A program made the position numbers and the translations under genes. A stretch of DNA of 64,000 bases. It comes from G963667425 sp963667425 [NCBI: bacterium]. Its GTDB lineage: Bacteria > UBP6 > UBA1177. Where the stretch lies: positions 1,736,001-1,800,000 of the forward strand of contig OY763407.1 in the NCBI GenBank assembly GCA_963667425.1, written 5' to 3'. Shown one piece after another: positions 54,438 to 63,286 of the stretch (positions within the stretch are counted from its first letter, which is position 1; each line of letters opens with the position of its first letter). The notes below the pieces were generated by a model, which was not told where the DNA came from, searched no databases, and saw only the letters and a list, made by a program, of their open reading frames with translations.

Positions 54438-56234
54438 ATGAAAAAAATTTTTACAGTTATTTTAATTATCTTTTCCTGCATTTCACTTTATGCAGGAGAA
54501 AGCAGCTGGACATTTATAGGTTCAGATGATTTGACAACAACAGGAGCATCATACACATCCATAGCCTTAGACAGCAAAAACACTCCATATCTTATCTTTA
54601 GCAACAACACTCCTAGAAAAACGAAAAGTATAATGACCAATCCTGTTGTAAAATTTGATGGAACAAACTGGGTAAATGTAGGAACATCACCTATTTCTGA
54701 AATAACAGCTCAATATACTACAATAAAAATAGACAGCAACGATACGCCCTACATAGCCTTTATAAATAGCAGCAATGAAAGCAGGGTAACAGTCATGAAA
54801 TTTGACGGAACAGATTGGGCTATCGTCGGCACAGCAGGCTTTTCAACACCCGGAGCATCATGGCTTACTTTTGCACTTGACAGTAATGACACACCTTATG
54901 TCGGATTTCTTGATGGAAGCAACAGCGGCAAAGGAAGTGTCATGAAATTTGACGGAACAGACTGGATTTACGTTGGAACTCAAAACTTTACAACAGGTAC
55001 TGTACCATTTTTCTCACTTGCAATAAACAACAGTAATGAACCTCTGGTCGCATTTATGGATAATAGTAACAGCGGTAAGACAACAGTAATGAAATTTGAC
55101 GGAACAGATTGGGCAGTCGTTGGCACAGCAGGTTTTTCAGAAGGAGAGAACCCATATATCACATTTGCTATAGATAAAAATGATGTTCCATACGTAGCAT
55201 TCCTGGATACAGCCAACAATGGAAAAGCAAATGTAATGAAATTTGATGGAACAGATTGGGTTTATGTTGGAAACACAGGTTTTTCATCAGGATCTCCAAA
55301 CTATATTTCACTGATAATAGATAAAAACAATGATCCTGTTATTGCATATATGGATGGCAGTATTGAATCAAGAGCTGTTGTTATGAAATTTAAAGGCGGA
55401 ATATGGAAAAATATAGGAAATGCAGGTTTTACAAATCAGGGAGCACAATATAACTCTCTTGCAGTTACAAGCAACAACGCTATTTTTCTTGGATACGTTG
55501 ATGGTACGAAATCCAACACTCCAAGAGTGGCACTTTTTGCAAACTATCTGACACTTGAAGATGATGAAATTGGAACAAACTGCAATAACTACGGATTCGG
55601 CGGCAAAAGAAGGATTTCAGGAATGGATGGCGGATACGGAAACGGTATAATGAACAACGACATGCTTGAGGAAGATGAGATTATGGAAATATCATACATC
55701 TGCTACACCTCAGACAGCTCAGATAAACACAGTTCACTCACTGTAACAGATGATCAGGTTGGAACAAACTGCGACAATTACGGCGGAAGCGGTCAGAGAA
55801 TAAGAACAGGGCTTGATGACGGTAATCCTACCGGTACAGCAGACAACAATATACTTGAAGACGGCGAAGTTGACTCAACAGTTTACGTATGTAACGGAGC
55901 AAACGGCGAAAACGGAGCAAATGGAACAAACGGTGAAAATGGAATAGACGGAACCAACGGCGAAACAGTACTTGTAACAACAGTAACGGAGCCACAAGGT
56001 GCAAACTGTGCAAATGGCGGAATTGCAGTACTCAGCGGAGTAGACACAGATGGCGACAACGCATTATCAGAAAAAGAAGTTAAAGTTACATCATACATCT
56101 GCAATGGAGCAACCGGAAAAGATGGCAGCGGATGCTCATTAACAACCGTAGAAACAGACAAATCATCTCCAATAGCATTAATATTAATGATAATACTTGG
56201 ACTCTTTATCTCACGTAAAGCTATAAAAGAATAA
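54438..56234 (+). CDS. Secreted surface protein: propeller-like repeats, Gly-rich segment, GCS membrane-anchor tail
   Basis: The 598-residue protein has a signal peptide (MKKIFTVILIIFSCISLYA) and six or seven repeats of about 48 residues (VMKFDGTDW...VGTAGFS...A.D.NDTPYVAFLD), likely a beta-propeller. Then come three modules of DUF7151 type (DDEIGTNCNNYG...EISYICY) and a collagen-like stretch of NG-rich triplets (ANGENGANGTNGENGIDGTN). The C-terminus has SGCS, a membrane helix (IALILMIILGLFI) and SRK, as in bacterial GC-type sorting tails that are cleaved and lipid-modified by rhomboid-like proteases. It is probably an anchored surface or adhesion protein. Confidence 0.75.
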   Translation: MKKIFTVILIIFSCISLYAGESSWTFIGSDDLTTTGASYTSIALDSKNTPYLIFSNNTPRKTKSIMTNPVVKFDGTNWVNVGTSPISEITAQYTTIKIDSNDTPYIAFINSSNESRVTVMKFDGTDWAIVGTAGFSTPGASWLTFALDSNDTPYVGFLDGSNSGKGSVMKFDGTDWIYVGTQNFTTGTVPFFSLAINNSNEPLVAFMDNSNSGKTTVMKFDGTDWAVVGTAGFSEGENPYITFAIDKNDVPYVAFLDTANNGKANVMKFDGTDWVYVGNTGFSSGSPNYISLIIDKNNDPVIAYMDGSIESRAVVMKFKGGIWKNIGNAGFTNQGAQYNSLAVTSNNAIFLGYVDGTKSNTPRVALFANYLTLEDDEIGTNCNNYGFGGKRRISGMDGGYGNGIMNNDMLEEDEIMEISYICYTSDSSDKHSSLTVTDDQVGTNCDNYGGSGQRIRTGLDDGNPTGTADNNILEDGEVDSTVYVCNGANGENGANGTNGENGIDGTNGETVLVTTVTEPQGANCANGGIAVLSGVDTDGDNALSEKEVKVTSYICNGATGKDGSGCSLTTVETDKSSPIALILMIILGLFISRKAIKE

Positions 56235-57150
56235 TTTTCCTGATCTCATCAATAGATCTTAAAGGCAAAATTTTTCTATAAGTTTCATCACCATCAGGAA
56301 AACTTTCTTTAATATAAGAAAAAAGTTCCTTAAAAAGACCAACAGAATAAAAAGGAGCATCGGCAAAAAGAGAAGCCGCATCAAAAAATTTAGATAAAAA
56401 CTCTTTTATTCTCTCAAATCTGACAGCCTCATCAAACGCCTTTCCACTAAAAATCTCCTCACATAAAAGAGGATTCTGTAAAACACCACGCCCGACCATA
56501 AAAATATTTGTATTAACCTTAGCTGAAATCTCATTAAAACTATTAAGAGAATCAATACTACCGTTATAAATCACAGGACACTTCAAAACATCAGCTGCAG
56601 CATTAAAAAGATCAAAACTTATATCACCGGCATAAAACTGACTCCGCAGACGGGGATGAATCGTAACAGAAGCAAACGGATACCTTGCAACAACAGGCAA
56701 AAGAGCATCAAAATCATCATAACTCTCAAATCCGACACGCATTTTAATAGAGAAATTTATTTTAATATCACTGAAAACACTATCAAAAAGCCTGTCAAGC
56801 TCATCAGGAAAGGCAAGAAGTGCACTACCCCGCCTTTTAGAAACAATCTGAGCAACAGGACAGCCAAGATTAAGATTAACCTCTGAAAAACCGTAAGAAG
56901 AGAGGATTTCAGCGCACTTTAAAATATCAGCAGCAGAATTTGAAAGAACCTGAGGCACAACACTGTAAACTTCAGGAGTTCCAAGCTCTCTTTTATCAAA
57001 CTTATTAAGTGAAAACTTAGGCGGAGTTGAAATAAAAGGAGTCAAAGCGGCAGAAACACCACTGAAACTCCCGAAAAAAGCATCTCTGAAAACCCTGCCG
57101 GTAAGCCCCTGAAGCGGAGCAAGAATAAAAAAAGGATTACTACCTGACAC
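56221..57150 (-). CDS. tRNA-dihydrouridine synthase family protein
   Basis: FMN-dependent Dus enzymes reduce uridine in tRNA. Landmarks are FFILAPLQGLTG, EVNLNLGCPVAQIVSKRRGSALL with the catalytic Cys, FSIKMRVG, VTIHPRLRSQFYAG, and VIYNGSIDSLN with MVGRGVLQNP. The longest frame starts 18 codons earlier (57204), but this overlaps the UDP-glucose dehydrogenase end heavily. A GTG at 57150 with AGGG upstream keeps the overlap small and begins VSGSNPFFILAP; the choice is uncertain. The 3' end overlaps the convergent surface protein gene by 14 bases. Confidence 0.85.
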   Translation of the reverse strand: MSGSNPFFILAPLQGLTGRVFRDAFFGSFSGVSAALTPFISTPPKFSLNKFDKRELGTPEVYSVVPQVLSNSAADILKCAEILSSYGFSEVNLNLGCPVAQIVSKRRGSALLAFPDELDRLFDSVFSDIKINFSIKMRVGFESYDDFDALLPVVARYPFASVTIHPRLRSQFYAGDISFDLFNAAADVLKCPVIYNGSIDSLNSFNEISAKVNTNIFMVGRGVLQNPLLCEEIFSGKAFDEAVRFERIKEFLSKFFDAASLFADAPFYSVGLFKELFSYIKESFPDGDETYRKILPLRSIDEIRKIILL

Positions 57151-58462
57151 CGACACCCTGATATCTGAAAAGTTTTCTAATCCTGCTGTCCTTTGAATAG
57201 ACATTTCTTAAATCAAAAAAGAAATTATCATTCATAAGCTCTTTAACTCTATCAAGATTAATAGCTCTGAACTGATTCCATTCGGTCATCAAAACAACAG
57301 CATCAGAGGAATCAACAGCATCATAACCATCTTCGGCATAAAAAATGGAATCAGAATATTTTTCAAGACGCCATTTAGCCTCATGAAAACCCTGCGGGCA
57401 GAAAGTTCTAACCTTAGCACCACGCTTAATAAGCTCAGGAATAATCGTAAGTGAAGGAGCATCCCTCATATCATCAGTCTCGGGCTTAAAAGTAAGACCA
57501 AGAACAGAAATAACTTTGCCATCAAGACCGCCCATAGAGTTATCTATCTTATCAACCATTTTAAGCTTCTGTTTTCTATTGGCATCAATCGCAGCGGAAA
57601 CCACCATAAGTTCCTCGCCGTTCTTCTCGGCAATATCAACAATCGCTTTAGTATCTTTAGGGAAACAACTGCCTCCGTAACCTGGACCGGCATGAAGAAA
57701 TTTAGGAGAAATACGACCATCCATTCCCATTGCCCTTGCGATGTCCTGAACATTACCTCCAACCTTCTCGGCAAGAAGAGCCATCTCATTAATAAAACTG
57801 ATTTTAACAGCAAGAAAAGCATTCGAAGCATACTTAATAAGCTCAGCAGTCTCAAGCGTAGTAAAAACAAAAGGAGTATTATTAATATAAAGAACCCTGT
57901 AAACATCCTTCATCATATCGGAAGCTCTATCGCAGTCACAACCGATAACAACCCTGTCAGGATGAGTAAAATCGTGAATAGCCTTCCCCTCACGTAAAAA
58001 CTCAGGATTACTAACAACATCAAAATCAAAATCAACCTTACGGGCAGCAATCTCATCTTTAATAGCCTTCATAACAAGCCTTCCAGTACCCACAGGAACA
58101 GTCGACTTATCAACAACAACCTTATAACCATTAATATATTTACCAATATTGGAGGCAACCTCAAGAACATACTGCAAATCAGCAGAACCATCATCCTTAG
58201 GAGGAGTCCCGACAGCAATAAAAATAATATCACAAGATTCAACAGTCTCTTTAATATCCGAAGTAAAAGAAAGCCTTTTATAATAAACATTTCTGTCAAT
58301 AAGATCATCAAGACCAGGCTCATAAATAGGCACACCGCCATCAAGAAGTGTATTTATCTTTTTCTCATCAACATCCATACATAAAACATCAAGACCGAAA
58401 TCGGCAAGACAGGTACCAGTAACCAAACCGACATATCCGGTTCCCACAACACCTATTTTCAT
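57140..58462 (-). CDS. ugd: UDP-glucose 6-dehydrogenase
   Basis: This enzyme makes UDP-glucuronate for capsule or LPS sugars. The 440-residue protein has the Rossmann start MKIGVVGTGYVGLVTG, the DKSTVPVGTG loop, the catalytic GYGGSCFPKDT, and the C-terminal NAD-domain motif SVLGLTFKPETDDMRDAPS. ATG 58462 follows GGGAG. It shares an operon with the dus gene downstream and lies about 2.2 kb from the polysaccharide cluster. Confidence 0.95.
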   Translation of the reverse strand: MKIGVVGTGYVGLVTGTCLADFGLDVLCMDVDEKKINTLLDGGVPIYEPGLDDLIDRNVYYKRLSFTSDIKETVESCDIIFIAVGTPPKDDGSADLQYVLEVASNIGKYINGYKVVVDKSTVPVGTGRLVMKAIKDEIAARKVDFDFDVVSNPEFLREGKAIHDFTHPDRVVIGCDCDRASDMMKDVYRVLYINNTPFVFTTLETAELIKYASNAFLAVKISFINEMALLAEKVGGNVQDIARAMGMDGRISPKFLHAGPGYGGSCFPKDTKAIVDIAEKNGEELMVVSAAIDANRKQKLKMVDKIDNSMGGLDGKVISVLGLTFKPETDDMRDAPSLTIIPELIKRGAKVRTFCPQGFHEAKWRLEKYSDSIFYAEDGYDAVDSSDAVVLMTEWNQFRAINLDRVKELMNDNFFFDLRNVYSKDSRIRKLFRYQGVGVR

Positions 58463-58666
58463 AACAATCTCCCTCATCAGTTCAAACAAGTAAGAATATA
58501 TGAAAGCAGAATGAAAATAAAGATTTTAAAAATAAAGAAAAAAACATAATTAAGAAGTACACTCATGTTATTTAAAACACCTCTTAACCAGTTTTTTCCT
58601 CTAAGAGCAAACAATCAAATACAATAGCAAGCCACGCAAAACAGCTTAGTATCTGCCGAGTTACCT

Positions 58667-58694
58667 TTGACATAACCTTAATAAACGTTATAAT
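58667..58694 (+). promoter_or_regulatory. Promoter of the AAA-like/PD-(D/E)XK gene
   Basis: Perfect TTGACA (58667-58672), 16 bp, perfect TATAAT (58689-58694), 28 bases before the start codon. Confidence 0.75.
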
Positions 58695-58722
58695 GATTTA
58701 ACTTAATTTAAGTGAGGCGGTG

Positions 58723-60453
58723 ATGAAGAAAATACCATACGGAGTTGCAAACTTTGAAAAGTTAAGAGAGCTTGACTACTATTTCATTGATAAAACGAAG
58801 TACATTGAGCTATTGGAAAATCTTGATAGTCAGTATATTTTCTTTCTCCGTCCCAGAAGATTTGGGAAATCTCTTTTCATTTCAATGCTTGAACACTATT
58901 ACGATATAAATAAAAAAGATAAATTTGAAGAGCTTTTTAAAGATACTTATATTGGTAAAAATCCGACTCCGCTTAGGAACACTTTTCCTATATTAAAGCT
59001 TAATTTTTCAGGAATTCCGACAAATGGAACTATGAAAGAGATTGAGAATTCATTTAACAAAAACATTTATAACACTGTTGGCGATTTTTACTCTTTTTAC
59101 CATGACATGACTGGTGGAATGGAACAGTTTAGGAAAGATTACAACGAAACTGATAATGCAACTGACCTGCTTGGTTATTTTATCAAACTCATGAACAGAA
59201 AATCTTTAAGTTATTATCTTTTAATTGATGAATATGATAACTTTGCAAACAACATTCTAATCCATCATGGTAAAGGTTCTTATCAGGATTTAACCCACGG
59301 CGGAGGATTCCTCCGAAGTTTCTTTGCCGCTGTAAAGAATGCCACCGAGACAAGAACTGTTGAAAGACTCTTTGTAACAGGAGTATCACCACTGGTTTTA
59401 AGTGATGTCACAAGCGGCTTCAATATGGGGGACAATATTTCAACAAAAATTCCATTTAACTCAATGATAGGCTTCACAACTGAAGAAGTTCAGGAAATGG
59501 TCGATTACTACATATCGGAAGGAGCAGTAAAAAAAGATGAAAGAGCAAAAATTCTTGAAACACTTAAAATAAACTATGACAATTACTCATTTTCAGATAA
59601 AACAGATGAAAAGATCTACAACTCTGATATGGTTCTATATTTTTTCAACAACTATTTCAGTGCAGGAAAGATACCTAATGAACTTATAGATCCGAATATC
59701 CGCACAGATTTCGGCAAACTTAAGTTTATGATTCTTCAGGATAAAAAGCTAAACGGAAACTTCTCAATACTCACTGAACTTCTGAACAGGCAGGAGACAG
59801 AGATGGATCTGGTAAGCAGTTTTGCATTATCAGATATAATTGAGCACAGTAAATTCAAATCATTTTTATACTATCTGGGACTTCTTACAATTAAGGAACA
59901 TTACTATTCAAACAAGTACATCATGAATATTCCGAACGAGACGGTTAAACAGATGCACTTTGAATATATCCGTGAAGCACTAAAGGGAAGATATGACGAA
60001 CTTAACATAAATACCGACCTTTTAAGCTCTGAGTTTGACAGAATGGCTTTTAAGGGCGAGTGGACAAAACTTATGAAGTATATTTTAGATAAGTTTTATG
60101 AAGCATCATCAATAAGAGATTTCGTTTTTCGTGAAGAAGGGATAAAAATGTTTCTTCTTGCCTACTTTAATATTACAAAACTCTACTTTGTTGAAAGTGA
60201 GCCTGAAATGAATCACGGCTATGCTGATATATTCCTTCAAAAGAATTATGCAGTGACAGATCTCACTAAATATGAATACTTAATCGAAGTTAAATACAGA
60301 AAAGCCGATGAGACTGAATCAGTAGAAACATTAAAAGAAAAAGCTGCCGCCCAGCTTGAAAGATATGCCAAAAGTCAGAAGATAACATGCCCCGTTAAAA
60401 AGCTTATTGTAATCTGCTCAGCCAAAGAGTTCGAGTTCGTCGGGGAAATTTAA
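58723..60453 (+). CDS. AAA-ATPase-like and PD-(D/E)XK nuclease-like protein (DUF1703 type)
   Basis: The 576-residue protein has the N-terminal AAA-like domain (IPYGVANFEKLRE, YFIDKTKYI, Walker A-like RPRRFGKS, LIDEYDNFAN) and a C-terminal PD-(D/E)XK nuclease fold (GYADIF...YLIEVKYRKAD, where the DIF Asp, Glu and Lys would be the active residues). ATG 58723 fits GAGG spacing better than GTG 58720. The family is widely spread and often present in many copies in anaerobes and Bacteroidetes; its function is not settled. Confidence 0.9.
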   Translation: MKKIPYGVANFEKLRELDYYFIDKTKYIELLENLDSQYIFFLRPRRFGKSLFISMLEHYYDINKKDKFEELFKDTYIGKNPTPLRNTFPILKLNFSGIPTNGTMKEIENSFNKNIYNTVGDFYSFYHDMTGGMEQFRKDYNETDNATDLLGYFIKLMNRKSLSYYLLIDEYDNFANNILIHHGKGSYQDLTHGGGFLRSFFAAVKNATETRTVERLFVTGVSPLVLSDVTSGFNMGDNISTKIPFNSMIGFTTEEVQEMVDYYISEGAVKKDERAKILETLKINYDNYSFSDKTDEKIYNSDMVLYFFNNYFSAGKIPNELIDPNIRTDFGKLKFMILQDKKLNGNFSILTELLNRQETEMDLVSSFALSDIIEHSKFKSFLYYLGLLTIKEHYYSNKYIMNIPNETVKQMHFEYIREALKGRYDELNINTDLLSSEFDRMAFKGEWTKLMKYILDKFYEASSIRDFVFREEGIKMFLLAYFNITKLYFVESEPEMNHGYADIFLQKNYAVTDLTKYEYLIEVKYRKADETESVETLKEKAAAQLERYAKSQKITCPVKKLIVICSAKEFEFVGEI

Positions 60454-60463
60454 TTAAATGTCA

Positions 60464-60498
60464 ACGCCCAGAGGGGCATTGCTAAGGAGTTTGGGCGT
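60464..60498 (+). other. GC-rich hairpin in the spacer before the polysaccharide cluster
   Basis: ACGCCCA (60464-60470) and TGGGCGT (60492-60498) form a 7-bp stem with a 21-base loop, in a locally GC-rich patch just after the DUF1703 gene. There is no T-run. Nothing else recognisable lies in 60454-60689 except the promoter. Confidence 0.5.
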
Positions 60499-60625
60499 CG
60501 GGCAAACGTCGTATTATATACAACAAAATTTGAGCATCGTATTAAACATTGTTTATTGAATATAATGTTATTGCTGAAATAAACGTTGAAAAGTTTTGAG
60601 CTGCTATCTTTTTAAACAGCGCTAC

Positions 60626-60654
60626 TTGATTTATCAGAGCGTAAAATATATAAT
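60626..60654 (+). promoter_or_regulatory. Promoter of the polysaccharide cluster
   Basis: TTGATT (60626-60631), 17 bp, TATAAT (60649-60654), about 36 bases before the first start codon. Confidence 0.65.
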
Positions 60655-60689
60655 CGTTTGATTAAATTGCATGGATAATGTAATGTTTT

Positions 60690-61769
60690 ATGAGTAATAA
60701 AAACATATATGTAACACAGCCTGATTTACCAGATTTTAATGAGTATATTGAATATTTAAAAGAAATATGGGAAAACAAGTGGCTCACTAACAATGGAGCA
60801 TTATTACAGCAATTTGAAGAAAAACTCTCAGAATATCTTGGGGTTCAGTATCTGATTCTTGTATCAAATGGAACGTTAGCGCTACAAATTGCAGAAAAAA
60901 CACTTAATCTAAAAAACGAAGTCATAACTACTCCCTTCACTTTTGTAGCCACAACCAGTTCATTTGTATGGGAAGGATGTACACCTGTTTTTGCAGATAT
61001 AAATAAAGAAACATTTGTAATAGATGAAGACGAAATAGAAAAAAAAATAACAGATAAAACAACGGCAATAGTTCCTGTGCATGTTTTTGGCAATCCATGC
61101 AACGTTGAAAAAATAGGTCAAATAGCAGAAAAAAATAATTTAAAAGTAATTTATGATGCTGCACATGCTTTCGGTGTAAAATATAAAGGCACATCCATCT
61201 TAAATTATGGTGATGCATCCATTTTAAGTTTTCATGCAACAAAGCTTTTTCATACAATTGAAGGAGGAGCTATTGTATTTAAGAACGAATCAGATTACTT
61301 AAAAGCAAAAGCTTTAATCAACTTCGGATATGAAAATGGAGAAATAAAACATTTAGGAATAAATGCTAAAATGAACGAATTTCAGGCAGCAATGGGACTC
61401 TGTATGCTAAAAAATGTTGAAAAAACACTTGAAAGAAGAAAAGAAATTTTTACAGCTTACTATAAAGAACTTAAAAACATTTTAACTTTTCAGAAATTTG
61501 ATGAAAACGCATACAACTATAGCTATGTACCAGTAATATTTCAAGATGAAAAACAATTACTAAAAGTTCAGAAAGCCTTAAATGATAAAAAGATTTATCC
61601 AAGAAGATATTTTTATCCATCATTAAATATTCTTCCTACATATAAATCAGAAACAATGCCCGTTTCAGAAAATATATCTTCAAGAATACTGTGCCTACCA
61701 ACATATTCTGAGTTAAAAGACAAAGACCTAGAACAAATTATTAATATTATTAAGAAGAATAATGAATAG
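60690..61769 (+). CDS. DegT/DnrJ/EryC1-family sugar aminotransferase
   Basis: The 359-residue PLP enzyme has NKWLTNNGALLQQFE, VSNGTLAL, TTPFTFVATTSSFVW, YDAAHAFG and the PLP lysine in SFHATKLFHTIEGG. This resembles the VioA/FdtB-type group, which makes 4-amino or 3-amino sugars for O-antigen. It starts a cluster with an acetyltransferase, glycosyltransferase and flippase; aminotransferase plus acetyltransferase suggest an N-acetylated amino sugar. The weak ribosome site is notable. Confidence 0.9.
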   Translation: MSNKNIYVTQPDLPDFNEYIEYLKEIWENKWLTNNGALLQQFEEKLSEYLGVQYLILVSNGTLALQIAEKTLNLKNEVITTPFTFVATTSSFVWEGCTPVFADINKETFVIDEDEIEKKITDKTTAIVPVHVFGNPCNVEKIGQIAEKNNLKVIYDAAHAFGVKYKGTSILNYGDASILSFHATKLFHTIEGGAIVFKNESDYLKAKALINFGYENGEIKHLGINAKMNEFQAAMGLCMLKNVEKTLERRKEIFTAYYKELKNILTFQKFDENAYNYSYVPVIFQDEKQLLKVQKALNDKKIYPRRYFYPSLNILPTYKSETMPVSENISSRILCLPTYSELKDKDLEQIINIIKKNNE

Positions 61770-62325
61770 TTACATGACTCAAGAAGAACTTGAAAATTCT
61801 AATTTAAATATTTTAGGAAAAAATGTTTTTATAAGTAGAAAAGTCAGCATATATAATGCAAAAGAAATAAATATTGGCAACAATGTCAGAATTGATGATT
61901 TTTGTATTTTAAGTGGGAAAATTACAATAAACAACTATGTGCATATAGCAGCATATACTGCTTTATTCGGAGGAACTCAAGGCATCGTAATAGAAGATTT
62001 TGCAAATATTTCATCAAGAGTATGTGTATATGCAGTTAGCGATGACTTCTCTGGAGAAACTATGACAAATCCTATGATTCCAGACAAATATAAAAATCTA
62101 ATAAATTTACCAGTACTGATTCAAAAACATTCTCTAATAGGAACAGGCAGCACTATATTACCAGGAGTAACAATAAGAGAAGGCTGTTCTTTTGGTGCTA
62201 TGAGTTTGATAACAAAAACAACAGAACCTTGGGGCATTTATGCAGGAATACCTGTTAAAAGAATAAAAGAGAGAAAAAAGAATTTGCTAAAACTCGAAAA
62301 AGAATTTCTGAATGAAAAAATCTAA
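61762..62325 (+). CDS. Left-handed beta-helix acetyltransferase (hexapeptide family)
   Basis: The 187-residue protein has repeated hexapeptides (ISRKVSIYNAKEINIGNNVRIDD, GKITINNYVHIAAYTALFGG, and LIGTGSTILPGVTIREGCSFGAMS). It is close to the maltose/galactoside O-acetyltransferase type, so it probably uses acetyl-CoA to acetylate the sugar made by the adjacent aminotransferase. Its start overlaps the preceding stop by 8 bases; a second ATG at 61774 is possible. It overlaps the glycosyltransferase gene by 14 bases. Confidence 0.88.
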   Translation: MNSYMTQEELENSNLNILGKNVFISRKVSIYNAKEINIGNNVRIDDFCILSGKITINNYVHIAAYTALFGGTQGIVIEDFANISSRVCVYAVSDDFSGETMTNPMIPDKYKNLINLPVLIQKHSLIGTGSTILPGVTIREGCSFGAMSLITKTTEPWGIYAGIPVKRIKERKKNLLKLEKEFLNEKI

Positions 62326-63286
62326 TTCTTACTACAATAAAGAATTTTATGTTTCTATATGTATGATCACATACAATCATGAAAAATACATACAACAAGC
62401 AATCGAAGGAATTTTAAATCAACAAACCAATTTTAAAATTCAACTAGTAATTGGCGAAGATTGTAGCACTGATAAGACAAAAGAAATCTGTATAAAATAT
62501 AAACAAAAGCATCATAAAACTATCAAACTTATACTACATAAAAAAAATATTGGTATGAACAATAATTTCCTTTCAACTTTAAATTTATGTGAAGGCAAAT
62601 ATATTGCTCTTTGTGAGGGAGATGATTTTTGGACAGATCCTTTAAAACTTCAGAAACAGATAGATTTCTTAGAATCTAACCCTGATTATGTAATTTGTTT
62701 TCACCCTGTAAATATTAAATATGAAGAAATTAAAAAATCGGTAAAACAATATCATTGCTTATATAATCAAAAAGATTTCTTTACTTTTAACGATTTAATT
62801 GAATATAGTAATTTTATACATACACCATCAGTGGTTTACAGAAATAAATTACTTGATGCTTTTCCTGATTGGTGTTTTACATCACCAGCATGTGATTTCC
62901 CTCTTTATTGTCTCATTACCAAAGAAAATGAAGTGAATAATCGTAAAATTGGAATAATAAAAGAGTATATGGCAACATACAGAGTCCATATAGGAGGCGT
63001 CTGGAGTTCTACAAAACGTATTATTCAAATAAAAAACACCATTATTATGTATTTAGAATTAGCAAATAATTTTAACTTATTTAAAAATAAGTACTGGATA
63101 AAGACTATTTCCAAAATATACGTAACTTTAGCTTATGAATATTTTAAAAGCCTAAATTTAAAAAAGGCTTTAACCACTCTTTATACAGCTATAAAAATCA
63201 CTTCTTTTAAACATATTATAAAAGCTTTTATCTTTTTATTTACAAAAAAGATATATAAACTTCTAAAAAAACAAGACTATGCCTGA
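62312..63286 (+). CDS. Family 2 glycosyltransferase
   Basis: The 324-residue GT-A enzyme has the N-terminal VSICMITYNHEKYIQQAIEGIL, GEDCSTDKT, NIGMNNNFL and the metal-binding ALCEGDDFWTDPLKL. Hydrophobic C-terminal residues may bind the membrane. It adds one sugar to the lipid-linked O-antigen or capsule unit. The acceptor is unknown. It overlaps the flippase start by 8 bases. Confidence 0.92.
   Translation: MKKSNSYYNKEFYVSICMITYNHEKYIQQAIEGILNQQTNFKIQLVIGEDCSTDKTKEICIKYKQKHHKTIKLILHKKNIGMNNNFLSTLNLCEGKYIALCEGDDFWTDPLKLQKQIDFLESNPDYVICFHPVNIKYEEIKKSVKQYHCLYNQKDFFTFNDLIEYSNFIHTPSVVYRNKLLDAFPDWCFTSPACDFPLYCLITKENEVNNRKIGIIKEYMATYRVHIGGVWSSTKRIIQIKNTIIMYLELANNFNLFKNKYWIKTISKIYVTLAYEYFKSLNLKKALTTLYTAIKITSFKHIIKAFIFLFTKKIYKLLKKQDYA

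Noticed and set aside
58723-60453. DUF1703 gene as part of an antiphage defence island
   Set aside because: No other defence genes are next to it; the CRISPR locus is 50 kb away, and the family occurs in many unrelated contexts.
60460-60500. An integron attC site
   Set aside because: The outer ends (TGTCAAC and GTCGGGC) are not complementary as attC core sites must be, and no cassette genes or integrase are present.
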